Of a stretch of DNA of 16,401 nt, positions 7,834-15,408 are shown piece after piece. Origin of the DNA: JASFUX01 sp050050115 (lineage in GTDB: Bacteria; Pseudomonadota; Alphaproteobacteria; Caulobacterales; Maricaulaceae); contig JASFUX010000046.1 in assembly GCA_050050115.1 (NCBI GenBank), positions 1 through 16,401 of the forward strand, given 5' to 3'. How positions within the stretch are numbered: the stretch's first letter is position 1; the number at the start of each line of letters is the position of its first letter. The translations under genes and the position numbers were made by a program. A model generated the notes under the pieces. The model searched no databases. It had not been told where the DNA came from and worked only from the letters and a program-made list of their open reading frames with translations.

Positions 7834-8946
7834 TCAGCTCGGCGCGCGGCGCAGAAGCACATGATCGTCGCTGACGTGGATCACCTCGACGTCGAACGAG
7901 AGCTCGAGCGCGTCGAACAACGCCTCGGTCTCTCCGATCCGGAAGATGCCGCCGAACGTTTGCGTCCGCAGCGCATCGTCGGCGATCTCGATGTCGATCC
8001 CGTTGTATCGGCCCATTTCCTGCGCGACGTCGCCCAAAGGGGTGCCGTCGAACTCGAGATACCCCGTGCGCCAGGACATGGCGCGCGTCAGCTCGCGTTC
8101 GGAGATATCCCGCACGGCGAGGTCTTCGGCCCCGCTCGAGATCTTGATCTGCTGTCCTGCATCGAGAAAGGCGCGCGGCGCCGGCGGGGAACTCGCCTCC
8201 GCCGCCGGGCGAGACGCGCTCGCTTCGCTGTTTTGCGCCGGCGAGCCGATGTCGGACGGCGCCTCGTCCAGCGACACGCGCCCTTCCGAAACGGTCACCA
8301 CCAGATCATCGTTGGTCAATCGCACGGCGAACGCCGTGCCGACCGCGGTCACGTACATGTCGCCGGCGTAGACGACGAACGGGCGATCCGGATTGTGGGC
8401 GACATCGAAGTAGGCCTCGCCCTGAAGCAGGCGGACTCGCCGCTGGGTGCGATCGAAGTCCACCTCGATCAGGCTGTCCGTGCTCAAATTGACGTTCGAG
8501 CCGTCCGACAAGGCGGCCTCCTGAAGCTCGCCCACCGCCGTGGCGATCATGTACGGCCGCTCCGCGCCGAGCTGCGCGCGCTGCGTTGCGAACATGACGA
8601 CCGCGATGACCGCGAACGCAGCGACGGCCGCGGCGACGACGCCGCGAAGGACCGGCGCAGCCGTCCCGCTGCGTGATCGCAGCAGCGGGCGCCGCCGGTC
8701 GGCGGCCTCTCTCAGTGGGCCCGACATTTCTGATAAGACGTTGATATCGCCAGACAAACGCGCAAGACGTCGAACCTCCGCGAAGTGCCGCGGACTACGC
8801 TCAACCCACTCGCGAAACGCGGCGAGGTCCTGCTCTGTGAGCTCGCCGGTCTCAAGCTGAGCGATCCAGGCGCACGCTTCGGACGTTACGTCAGATGCGC
8901 TGGAGGGCTGGTCATCCGTCGTCATCGTCGCGTCGGGTCTCCTCAC
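7834..8946 (-). CDS. FecR-family anti-sigma factor / transmembrane sensor (module B)
   Basis: This 370-residue inner-membrane regulator relays receptor occupancy to its ECF sigma factor. The cytosolic N-terminal domain (about 20-65, with AWIAQLETGELTEQD and W-x-x-x-S-P-R-H) is the sigma-binding DUF4880 type. One membrane helix spans about 99-120. The periplasmic FecR beta-domain covers about 135-225, and the C-terminal STN-like domain about 295-368. G203-T204 in AVGTAFAV corresponds to the Gly-Thr pair at which FecR/FoxR proteins are known to cleave themselves. A serine/alanine/proline-rich stretch of about 30 residues (229-258) interrupts the end of the beta-domain. The GTG at 8946 overlaps the sigma stop by 4 bases. 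The ATG seven codons later (8925) follows AGGAGA at long spacing and is an equally reasonable start. Confidence 0.92.
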   Translation of the reverse strand: MRRPDATMTTDDQPSSASDVTSEACAWIAQLETGELTEQDLAAFREWVERSPRHFAEVRRLARLSGDINVLSEMSGPLREAADRRRPLLRSRSGTAAPVLRGVVAAAVAAFAVIAVVMFATQRAQLGAERPYMIATAVGELQEAALSDGSNVNLSTDSLIEVDFDRTQRRVRLLQGEAYFDVAHNPDRPFVVYAGDMYVTAVGTAFAVRLTNDDLVVTVSEGRVSLDEAPSDIGSPAQNSEASASRPAAEASSPPAPRAFLDAGQQIKISSGAEDLAVRDISERELTRAMSWRTGYLEFDGTPLGDVAQEMGRYNGIDIEIADDALRTQTFGGIFRIGETEALFDALELSFDVEVIHVSDDHVLLRRAPS

Positions 8947-9593
8947 TTCACCGACTTGGGTCCAGCTTTGGGCGGCGCGTTTTCAACGCTCCTATCGCCC
9001 GGATTCGTCGAACCGGCCTGCATGCGGCGGTCCATAAACTCGCTGCAACGCTTCAACCCGGCCGCGGCGTGCTTTTCCGTCGTGCTGATCGATATGCCGA
9101 GTTCCTTTGAAATCTCTTGATGGGAGTACCCGTAGACCTTTTTCAGCACAAACACGCGCTGGCACTGTTGAGGCAGCGTCGCCACCGCCTCCCAGAACAA
9201 ACGCATACGTTGACGGCTGTCGACTTGCTCGTCGACAAGCGGCTCATCTGATATGTCGGTTTGCGAGCCAAAATCCTCTATGAAATCGATGATCGACCGC
9301 GATTTTCGGTCGAGGGCGTCCCGCACGACATTCCGCGCGATCGAGAAAAGATAAGCGCGCGGCTCGCGTATCTCGCGCTCCCGCTCGGCCTGAAGCGCCC
9401 GCAGAATAGTCTCCTGCGTGATGTCTTCGACATCGACTGACGAGGGCGAATTGCGGCGTATGAAGCCCTTCAGAATGGATTCGTTCTCTTGAAACACGGC
9501 GAAGACGCCGCGCGCCGGGCGGTTTTGCGTCTTTGATCTTTTGTCTCGTCGAGGCATCCAAGCCCGCCGGATGAAACGCCGTCTGCGACGCAT
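8943..9593 (-). CDS. FecI-like ECF sigma factor (module B)
   Basis: This RNA polymerase sigma-70 family extracytoplasmic-function factor has up to 216 residues. Region 2 lies at about 35-100 (VEDITQETILRAL, then PRAYLFSIARNVVRD). Region 4 lies at about 128-185, with the helix-turn-helix in GYSHQEISKELGIS. The family is known to be held by FecR and freed on ligand signalling to transcribe the receptor gene. It overlaps fecR by 4 bases, so the pair should be made together. The first 30 residues are very basic and unlike the family. The true start may be the ATG at 9557 (codon 13) or later; neither ATG has a good ribosome binding site. A tail after about residue 190 (rich in N, P, K) looks disordered. 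Confidence 0.9.
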   Translation of the reverse strand: MRRRRRFIRRAWMPRRDKRSKTQNRPARGVFAVFQENESILKGFIRRNSPSSVDVEDITQETILRALQAEREREIREPRAYLFSIARNVVRDALDRKSRSIIDFIEDFGSQTDISDEPLVDEQVDSRQRMRLFWEAVATLPQQCQRVFVLKKVYGYSHQEISKELGISISTTEKHAAAGLKRCSEFMDRRMQAGSTNPGDRSVENAPPKAGPKSVK

Positions 9594-9703
9594 TCACTGC
9601 GATCGCCGCGCCTCATATTGCGACCATCGCGAACAAAGCGAAAGTCCGCGGCCTGCTTTTCGTCGCCGAGTGCGAAGCCCGAACGCACCGGCTTTAGAAG
9701 AGA

Positions 9704-11377
9704 TCAGTCGTCTGAGAGCACGGGCGCGAACAGGCCGATGTTCTCAAACCACCAGGCCATGTCGCCGCGCTCCCGTCGCTCTTGGACGATCGCTTCGTGG
9801 AATTCGAACATGCCCGGGTAAAGCCGATCGCGGGGCGTCGCTTCGCCGTCCGAGAAATGCATGTATCGCCGCTCGCTCAAACCGAACGCGGGCCACGCCG
9901 GTCGGCCTTCAGGCGCGGGCGCGCCGTCTTCGGCGAAGCTCACCCAATAGTCGGAGACGACGTTCGCCATGGCGCTCGCGTCAGAGAAATCGCCGTAGCC
10001 GGGCCAGTTCGGCGGTACGGTCTCGGGACGCGCGTTGTCGAAGACGTAAGGCAGCTCGGAGGCGTGGAAGGCGTAGAGGCCTTGGTCGACAGCATCCTGC
10101 GTGGCGTAGTCGAAGAGGTAGAGGTAAGCGTTCGAGGACGTGTCGGACATGGCGCGGGCGAACCCTTCCGCCGCCCAGCCGTAGAAGCCGTCCCGCGGCG
10201 CGGCGAAGACCGAGCCGCGCAGATCCGTCGGCGGATAGAGCGCCAGATACTGATCGCTTCGCGCGCCGTAGCGGGCGCGGACCTCGGCGACATAGGCCTC
10301 TTCGCTCTCGGGAACCGGCGGAATGGAGCCAAACTGCTCAAACGAATAGAGCTCGCCGCTGTTGAAGCCGACGACCAGCGGCACGTCCGCTTGCGCGCCC
10401 GCGGCGAACACCTCAGAGATGTCTTCTTCGAACACGTAGCCGTCGACGACGGTTTCCGGGTAGAAGCCGATCTGCACCGCCGCCTGCAGCACCTCCTCAG
10501 CCGACAGACCGCGCAGACCCGCCAGCGACTCGACGCCGGCGGCCGCTTCGAGCTGCTCGCCGAACGCCACGGCCGCCGGCCGGCCGAAGCTGGGCTCGGT
10601 CATCAGGCGGCTGGGCGGCATGTACGAGCTTTCCATGATCGCCTTGTCGAAGAGCCCGCTCGCCAGGGGGCTGGCCATGAGATGCGACACGCTCAGCCCG
10701 CCCGCCGACTCGCCGAAAACGGTGACGTTGTCCGGGTCCCCGCCGAACGCCGCGATATTGTCCCGCACCCACCGGAGCGCCTCGATCTGGTCGAGCGTTC
10801 CATAGTTGCCCGCCGCGCCGACCGGCGACTCCGCGACAAGCTCATCGTGCGCCAAGTAGCCGAAGACGTTGAGGCGGTAGTTGATCGTCACGACGACGAC
10901 GCCCTTGCGCGCCAACGCTGTTCCATCGAAGAGCGGCGACGCGCCGCTGCCGGTGACCAGGCTGCCGCCGTGAATCCAAACCATGACAGGCCTGGGCGCG
11001 CCGGCGGCGAGGTCCCTATTCGAACCGGCGCCGGTCCAGACGTTGAGGTAAAGGCAATCCTCGCTCATCCCCGGCAGGTCTGCGTAGTAGAAGTCGGTCT
11101 CGCGGCCCGCGGGCTGCATGCAGGCGGGCTCGAAGGCCGTCGCGGACCGCTCGCCTTCCCAGGACGCCGCCGGCGCCGTCGGCCGCCAGCGCAGCTCGCC
11201 GACCGGCGCAGCCGCGAAAGGCACGCCCCGGAAGACCGCGACGCCGTCCGCCCGCTCGCCGACTAGGACCCCCAGCGACGTCCGCGCCTCTACAGGTCCG
11301 TCGGCCGGCGCGAGCAAGGCGCAAGACGTTTGAAGGAGCGACGTCGCGACCGCCGCGGCAAGGATGCTGATCCGCAT
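9704..11377 (-). CDS. Exported type-B carboxylesterase
   Basis: This 557-residue member of the carboxylesterase/cholinesterase family hydrolyses carboxylic esters. The triad is visible: S224 in GESAGG, E342 in NSGEL and H438 in FHASELPYVF. The oxyanion motif is HGG at 136-138, and the conserved C86/C108 pair (EDCLYLNVW) should form the usual disulfide, which fits an exported protein. The start at 11377 is chosen because MRISILAAAVATSLL is a signal peptide and TAAGGAG stands 6 bases upstream; a longer frame from 11527 would overlap the receptor and has no such site. The signal ends QTSC (C19), an off-consensus lipobox, so it is either a lipoprotein or a soluble periplasmic enzyme. It follows the module A receptor by 97 bases and probably processes what that receptor imports. 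Confidence 0.93.
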   Translation of the reverse strand: MRISILAAAVATSLLQTSCALLAPADGPVEARTSLGVLVGERADGVAVFRGVPFAAAPVGELRWRPTAPAASWEGERSATAFEPACMQPAGRETDFYYADLPGMSEDCLYLNVWTGAGSNRDLAAGAPRPVMVWIHGGSLVTGSGASPLFDGTALARKGVVVVTINYRLNVFGYLAHDELVAESPVGAAGNYGTLDQIEALRWVRDNIAAFGGDPDNVTVFGESAGGLSVSHLMASPLASGLFDKAIMESSYMPPSRLMTEPSFGRPAAVAFGEQLEAAAGVESLAGLRGLSAEEVLQAAVQIGFYPETVVDGYVFEEDISEVFAAGAQADVPLVVGFNSGELYSFEQFGSIPPVPESEEAYVAEVRARYGARSDQYLALYPPTDLRGSVFAAPRDGFYGWAAEGFARAMSDTSSNAYLYLFDYATQDAVDQGLYAFHASELPYVFDNARPETVPPNWPGYGDFSDASAMANVVSDYWVSFAEDGAPAPEGRPAWPAFGLSERRYMHFSDGEATPRDRLYPGMFEFHEAIVQERRERGDMAWWFENIGLFAPVLSDD

Positions 11378-11383
11378 GTCTGT

Positions 11384-11390
11384 CTCCTTA
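11384..11390 (-). promoter_or_regulatory. Ribosome binding site fixing the carboxylesterase start
   Basis: TAAGGAG on the minus strand lies 6 bases before the ATG at 11377. It supports that start over the upstream in-frame start at 11527, which would lie inside the receptor gene. Confidence 0.8.
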
Positions 11391-11419
11391 CACGCCGTTC
11401 GGGTCACTTGTAGGAAGAG

Positions 11420-11452
11420 ACCGCCGGGCGAAGCAACGCCCCGCCCGACGGC
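11420..11452 (-). other. Intercistronic hairpin between receptor and carboxylesterase
   Basis: In the transcript, GCCGTCGGGC (11452-11443) pairs with GCCCGGCGGT (11429-11420) over ten base pairs, two of them G-U, with a 13-base loop. The downstream sequence TCTCTTCC is only weakly U-rich. It could act as a partial terminator or protect the 3' end of the receptor message, so that the esterase is made at a lower level than the receptor. Confidence 0.45.
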
Positions 11453-11474
11453 TCCCCCCGTACCGTCGCGCCTT

Positions 11475-14186
11475 TTACCGTCTCCAGGACGCGCGCACGC
11501 CGATCGTCCGCGGAGGCAGCGTCGCATGGCTTTGCGGAACGCTGGCCGGCGAGATGTAGATGTAGTCCTCGTTCTCGAAGACGTTTTGCCCGTAGAGCGT
11601 GAGATTCCAATTGTCGTTCTGCCAGCCGACGCTGACGTTCACGTTCTCGTAGGACTCGACGTCGGTGAAGTTCGGGCTCGGCAAGCCTGTGGCCAACGCG
11701 TTTGGAAAGCCGTTCGGGTAAGAACCGACATGCTGAGCATCCACTCGAGCGAAGACGTCTTGCCCATTGCCCAAGCTCCAGTTGCGCTGAACGTAGCCAG
11801 CGATCTGGAACTCAGGCGCCGCCAACTTGGCGCCTTCGACGGCGCCGGACAGCAGCGCGTCCTCGGCGTTGAGCTCGGTGACCTCGCCCGATTGCAGCGT
11901 GACGCTAAGCCCCATTTCCGTCTCGTCGGTGGGCAGCGCCCAGAACTCGGCCTCCACGCCGCGCAGCTCCGCCTTGCCGACGTTGCCGGTGAACACCGTG
12001 CCGTCGCCGGGCCGCGCCAGCCCGATCTGCATGTCCTCCCACGGAATGAAGTAGACGGCGACGTTGCTCCGCAAACGGCCGTCCAACCAGTCGGACTTCA
12101 TCCCGATCTCGTAATTCCAAAGAGAGTCCGATCGCGCGAGCTGCGGGATGATCACCGGGTTGGTCGGATCGGTGATGCTGACGCCGCCGTTGACGAAGCC
12201 GCCGGTGTTCGGATGCTCGCGCCGGAAACCGTCGGCGATGACGCCGTAGAAGGTCTGATCATCGGTGGGCTCCCACGTCAGCGAGAACCGCTTGGTGAGC
12301 GTATATTCGAGATCTTCCGATCCGATGATCGAGTTTTCAGTCCGGCGGTAGTCGTCGACGTTGATGTTTCCGCCGCCGATGAAGAACGCGGTGAAGAAGG
12401 GCGTGAACGCGCTGTAGCCCTCGGTCGTGATGGTGTCCACGAAACGCGTGCCCGAGTACCGCAACCCGACGGCGGCGGTCAGCTCGTCCGTCAGCCGATA
12501 CGACAGCTCGCCGAACACCGCTTGCTCGCGAAAGTTCCGATCCGCGAACGACGCGAACGGCTCGACGCCTTCAGAGATCGTCATCGGCAGGCCGGTGATG
12601 TTGAAGTCGGCGACGCCGTCGATGTTCGGGTCGTCCGGGCTCTCGTTCCGATAGCCGATGACGCCGTTCCAATCGGTGTCACGGTTCATGTAGAAGGCGC
12701 CCGCGAGCCACTGCAGCGCGGAATCGCCTGAGGAGACCAGCCGAACCTCCTCCACGATCGCCTTTTGATCACTGACTTCGGAATAGACGCCGGCGATGGT
12801 CGCGACGCCAAGCGGGGTGAGCCCGGAGTCGAACTCCCAGTCGTGGAGCGACTCCGAATAGGTCGTCGACGAAGTCAACGTCGCCCAGTCGAGATCGTAT
12901 TCGATCGTAGCGTTGTAGTTGGTGAACTCGACTTCAGCGGTGTTGTCGAACGCCAGGCTCGCCTGGTGCAGGCCAAGGTCCGGGTTGAAGAGGTTGTAGC
13001 CGCCGCTTTCGACCTCGTCGTGCATGACCATGAACGTCGTCATCAGACGGTCCGTCGGCTGCACGCGCAGGGCCAGGCGTCCGCCCCACTCTTCGCTGCC
13101 GTTGAAGTTCTCGCGCCCGATCTGCGGGTCTTGGTTGTCGAGATACCCCGGCTCGTCGCGGTAGTAGCCGACAGCGCGCACGGCGGCGTTGTCGGCGATC
13201 GGCATGTTGACCACGCCGGTGTAGCGCTGGCGCATCTCGCCGTCTCTGACGCCCAGATCCACCGAGCCGCGCACGTCATGCTCGCCGAGCATGGGCTTGT
13301 TGGTGATCACCCTGACGGCGCCCGAGAGCGATCCCGAGCCGTACAAGGTCCCTTGAGGCCCGCGAAGCACCTCGACGCGCTCGATGTCGACAAGACGCAG
13401 ATTGGGCGTGACCACCGAGAACGACGAGATCGGCACTTCGTCGATGTACACCGCGGCCAGCTTCTGCTCGCCGTTGCTTGATGTGGCGGTGGTCGTCTGC
13501 ATGCCGCGGATCGTGAAGCGGCTGAACTGCTGGCCGCCTTGCACGATGTTGAGACCCGCGACATTGCGGGCGAAGTCCTCGTAGTTCTCGATCCCCTGCG
13601 AGGCCATCTCTTCGCCGTCAAGCGCCGTGATGGCGAGCGGCACGTCTTGCAGATTCTGCTCGCGCCGCGTGGCGGTCACGACGATCACGTCATCGCGCGC
13701 CGCGCTTCCCGAACCCGTTTCGCCGTCTTGCGCCACAGCCGTCTGGCCAAACATCACCGCCGCGACACTCGCCAGCAGCGACCTTCTCAATCCCCTGTCA
13801 GCCACTTCGCTTTCCCCTTCTTGCAGCCTGATTTCCTGCTCGCGCGAGATGACGATCACCCCGCGCGGCGTCAGACCGCCGGAAAACTCAGTGCCGCGCA
13901 GCAGGACTGCGAGCGCTTCTTCAATCGTATACTGACCGACGACGGGATTGACTCCCGCCGCGTCCGCCATGTCATAGGGATAGAGCAGCTGCGCGTCCGT
14001 CTGCTCGACGATCGCGGCCAACGCGCGGCCAAGCGTGTCCTCTTCGATACGAAGGTCGTATCGATCGACGACGTCCTGCGACGCGGCGTTTGAGACGAGG
14101 AGCACCGCGGCGGCCAAAGCAAGACCGAGCGCGCGAATGCTTTTATATCTCAGCGCCTCCCCATGACTTGGCGCGGCGATCAGCAC
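11475..14186 (-). CDS. STN-domain TonB-dependent outer-membrane receptor (module A)
   Basis: This 903-residue paralogue of the module B receptor has the same order of parts. A signal peptide lies at about 14-37 (core LGLALAAAVLLV, cleavage near AAS-QD), the STN domain at about 41-115, and a second signal-peptide-like segment at about 129-153. The TonB box region (DDVIVVTATRRE) is at 165-176, the plug at about 178-300 (RGPQGTLYG at 275-283), then the barrel. The C-terminus is odd: it ends S-W-R-R, where its sister ends G-Y-D-F and the family expects a final aromatic residue. The GTG at 14186 is the only usual in-frame start ahead of the first signal peptide and lacks a ribosome binding site. 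It follows the stop of a 17-codon leader frame by 6 bases, so re-initiation is plausible. The ligand is unknown. Confidence 0.92.
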   Translation of the reverse strand: MLIAAPSHGEALRYKSIRALGLALAAAVLLVSNAASQDVVDRYDLRIEEDTLGRALAAIVEQTDAQLLYPYDMADAAGVNPVVGQYTIEEALAVLLRGTEFSGGLTPRGVIVISREQEIRLQEGESEVADRGLRRSLLASVAAVMFGQTAVAQDGETGSGSAARDDVIVVTATRREQNLQDVPLAITALDGEEMASQGIENYEDFARNVAGLNIVQGGQQFSRFTIRGMQTTTATSSNGEQKLAAVYIDEVPISSFSVVTPNLRLVDIERVEVLRGPQGTLYGSGSLSGAVRVITNKPMLGEHDVRGSVDLGVRDGEMRQRYTGVVNMPIADNAAVRAVGYYRDEPGYLDNQDPQIGRENFNGSEEWGGRLALRVQPTDRLMTTFMVMHDEVESGGYNLFNPDLGLHQASLAFDNTAEVEFTNYNATIEYDLDWATLTSSTTYSESLHDWEFDSGLTPLGVATIAGVYSEVSDQKAIVEEVRLVSSGDSALQWLAGAFYMNRDTDWNGVIGYRNESPDDPNIDGVADFNITGLPMTISEGVEPFASFADRNFREQAVFGELSYRLTDELTAAVGLRYSGTRFVDTITTEGYSAFTPFFTAFFIGGGNINVDDYRRTENSIIGSEDLEYTLTKRFSLTWEPTDDQTFYGVIADGFRREHPNTGGFVNGGVSITDPTNPVIIPQLARSDSLWNYEIGMKSDWLDGRLRSNVAVYFIPWEDMQIGLARPGDGTVFTGNVGKAELRGVEAEFWALPTDETEMGLSVTLQSGEVTELNAEDALLSGAVEGAKLAAPEFQIAGYVQRNWSLGNGQDVFARVDAQHVGSYPNGFPNALATGLPSPNFTDVESYENVNVSVGWQNDNWNLTLYGQNVFENEDYIYISPASVPQSHATLPPRTIGVRASWRR
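13803..13819 (-). promoter_or_regulatory. Candidate internal translation start in the module A receptor
   Basis: AAGGGGA (13819-13813) precedes an in-frame GTG (13805-13803, codon 128), with 8 bases between its G-run and the GTG. The GTG opens a segment with basic start ADRGLRR, core SLLASVAAVMFG and cleavage site AVA-QD. It is placed exactly as the GTG at 7260 in the paralogue. The Shine-Dalgarno match is weaker here than there. Confidence 0.35.
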
Positions 14187-14192
14187 ACGATC

Positions 14193-14246
14193 TTAAGTCT
14201 TCACACCGGCCTTACCGAGGAAGACTCCCGAACTCGAAAAACGCAT
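14193..14246 (-). CDS. Putative 17-codon leader ORF upstream of the module A receptor
   Basis: An ATG at 14246 with a strong ribosome binding site (GGAGG at 14257-14253, spacer of 6) opens the frame MRFSSSGVFLGKAGVKT. It ends at TAA (14195-14193), 6 bases before the receptor GTG and in the same reading frame. The peptide resembles nothing I know. It may serve translational coupling or attenuation of the receptor, or it may be the remnant of a longer N-terminus interrupted by the stop. Its ribosome binding site is the best one in the whole gap between fecR and the receptor. Confidence 0.4.
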   Translation of the reverse strand: MRFSSSGVFLGKAGVKT

Positions 14247-14334
14247 AAAGCTCCTCCAACTTTTTTCACATGATCGAAACACCGACGGCGCGGCGCGCCA
14301 AAGCGCCGGCGCATCGCGATCGGCTTCTTTGAGT

Positions 14335-15408
14335 TCATTGCTCCCGCGCGCTCGACAGGCGGATCACGTTCGGCGCAGGGCGCTCGACTTCGACGTCCGC
14401 CATGATCTCGAGCGCCTCGAACATCGCGTCCACTTCGCCGATCCTGAAGTAGCCGGCGACTGGCAGGTTCTGAACGGACGCATCGGCGAACTCTATGGAG
14501 ATGTCGGAATAGCGGCTCAAATCCTCCACTACTTCCGACAGCGGCTCGCCGGAGAACGCAAGCATCCCCTCGCGCCAGGACAGCTCGCGCGAGAGCGCAT
14601 CCGGCTCGATCCGCCCGACCCGCTCGATCCCGCTTTCGCCAATCACCGCGTTCTGCCCGGCGCCGATCTCGCCCAGGTCCGCGTCAGGTTGCGCGTCGCC
14701 TGCATCGCCCGGTTCGGCTGCATCAGCCACCTTAGCGGACAATCGAACGCGCCCCTCGGACACGACAACGTTCGCCGTCTCATCGATCAGGCGCACCGTG
14801 AACGCCGTGCCGACCGCCGTCACCCGCCCGGCGCCGGCCGACACCGAGAACGGCCGACGCGGGTTCGGCGCGACGTCGAAATAGGCCTCTCCGCGCACGA
14901 GCCGAACGTTTCGCGCATCCTGCGAATAGGACACCTCGACGCGCGAGTTGGTGTTCAGCTCGATGAACGAGCCGTCCGACAGATCGACGACGCGGCGCTC
15001 GCCGAGAGCCGCCTCGTAGACACCTTCATGAAGGCTGCGGGCGGACTGGAGCGCGCGATAGGAAACCCCCGCCGCCGCCGCGAGAAGCAGCGACGCGGCA
15101 GCGGCGGTGATGACCGCCCGACGAGCGTGCGTCGAGCGCCGGCGGCGGTCGTCCGCCTCCCTCAGCGCCGCGGTCTCATCCGCCTCCGCGTAGTCGTTGA
15201 GCTCCTCGACAATGTCCATCGCGCCCCAAAGCGCGGCCAAGCGCTCGAACGTCGCGCGATGATGATCGCTTTGATCGAGCCAGACGCGAAGCGCGACGCG
15301 ATCTTCGGCGGTGGCCTCGCCGTCATCGAACCGGACGATCCATTCGGCCGCCTGCTCTTCGACGCCGTGCAGATCAGGAAACGTGACGACCTTGTCCGAG
15401 CTACTCAT
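14335..15408 (-). CDS. FecR-family anti-sigma factor / transmembrane sensor (module A)
   Basis: This 357-residue FecR protein relays the signal from the module A receptor. It has the cytosolic sigma-binding domain (about 16-65, AEWIVRFDDGEAT and VWLDQSDHHRATFERL), one membrane helix (about 98-117), the FecR beta-domain (about 130-225, VRGEAYFDVAPNPRRPF) and a C-terminal STN-like domain (about 285-352, ending NVIRLSSAREQ). The Gly-Thr self-cleavage pair of the family is present at G200-T201 (AVGTAFTV). A spacer rich in A, D, G and P (about 226-245) matches the position of the insert in its paralogue. The ATG at 15408 overlaps the sigma stop by 8 bases and has AGGGAG just upstream, so the start is good and the two are translationally coupled. 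Confidence 0.92.
   Translation of the reverse strand: MSSSDKVVTFPDLHGVEEQAAEWIVRFDDGEATAEDRVALRVWLDQSDHHRATFERLAALWGAMDIVEELNDYAEADETAALREADDRRRRSTHARRAVITAAAASLLLAAAAGVSYRALQSARSLHEGVYEAALGERRVVDLSDGSFIELNTNSRVEVSYSQDARNVRLVRGEAYFDVAPNPRRPFSVSAGAGRVTAVGTAFTVRLIDETANVVVSEGRVRLSAKVADAAEPGDAGDAQPDADLGEIGAGQNAVIGESGIERVGRIEPDALSRELSWREGMLAFSGEPLSEVVEDLSRYSDISIEFADASVQNLPVAGYFRIGEVDAMFEALEIMADVEVERPAPNVIRLSSAREQ

Noticed and set aside
7623..7862. 79-codon minus-strand frame overlapping the fecR end and ending at the TGA that overlaps ATG 7626 of the module B receptor
   Set aside because: The overlap hints at coupling, but the frame has no ribosome binding site and no protein-like character, and it overlaps fecR. 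More likely chance.
724..11377. Lasso-peptide uptake and degradation locus (receptor, FecI/FecR and peptidase together)
   Set aside because: The known loci carry an isopeptidase of the prolyl-oligopeptidase type and precursor/maturation genes. Here the esterase is a GESAGG carboxylesterase, the peptidase is an M24 metalloenzyme, and no precursor or cyclase gene is present.
9704..11527. Longer carboxylesterase starting at 11527
   Set aside because: That start lies inside the end of the module A receptor and its extra 50 residues are arginine/glycine-rich and unlike the family. The ATG at 11377 has both a signal peptide and a strong ribosome binding site.
14286..14315. GC-rich inverted repeats just downstream of the module A fecR as a terminator
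   Set aside because: The arms (GGCGC/GCGCC) are short and sit in generally GC-rich sequence, and no U-run follows in the direction of transcription.
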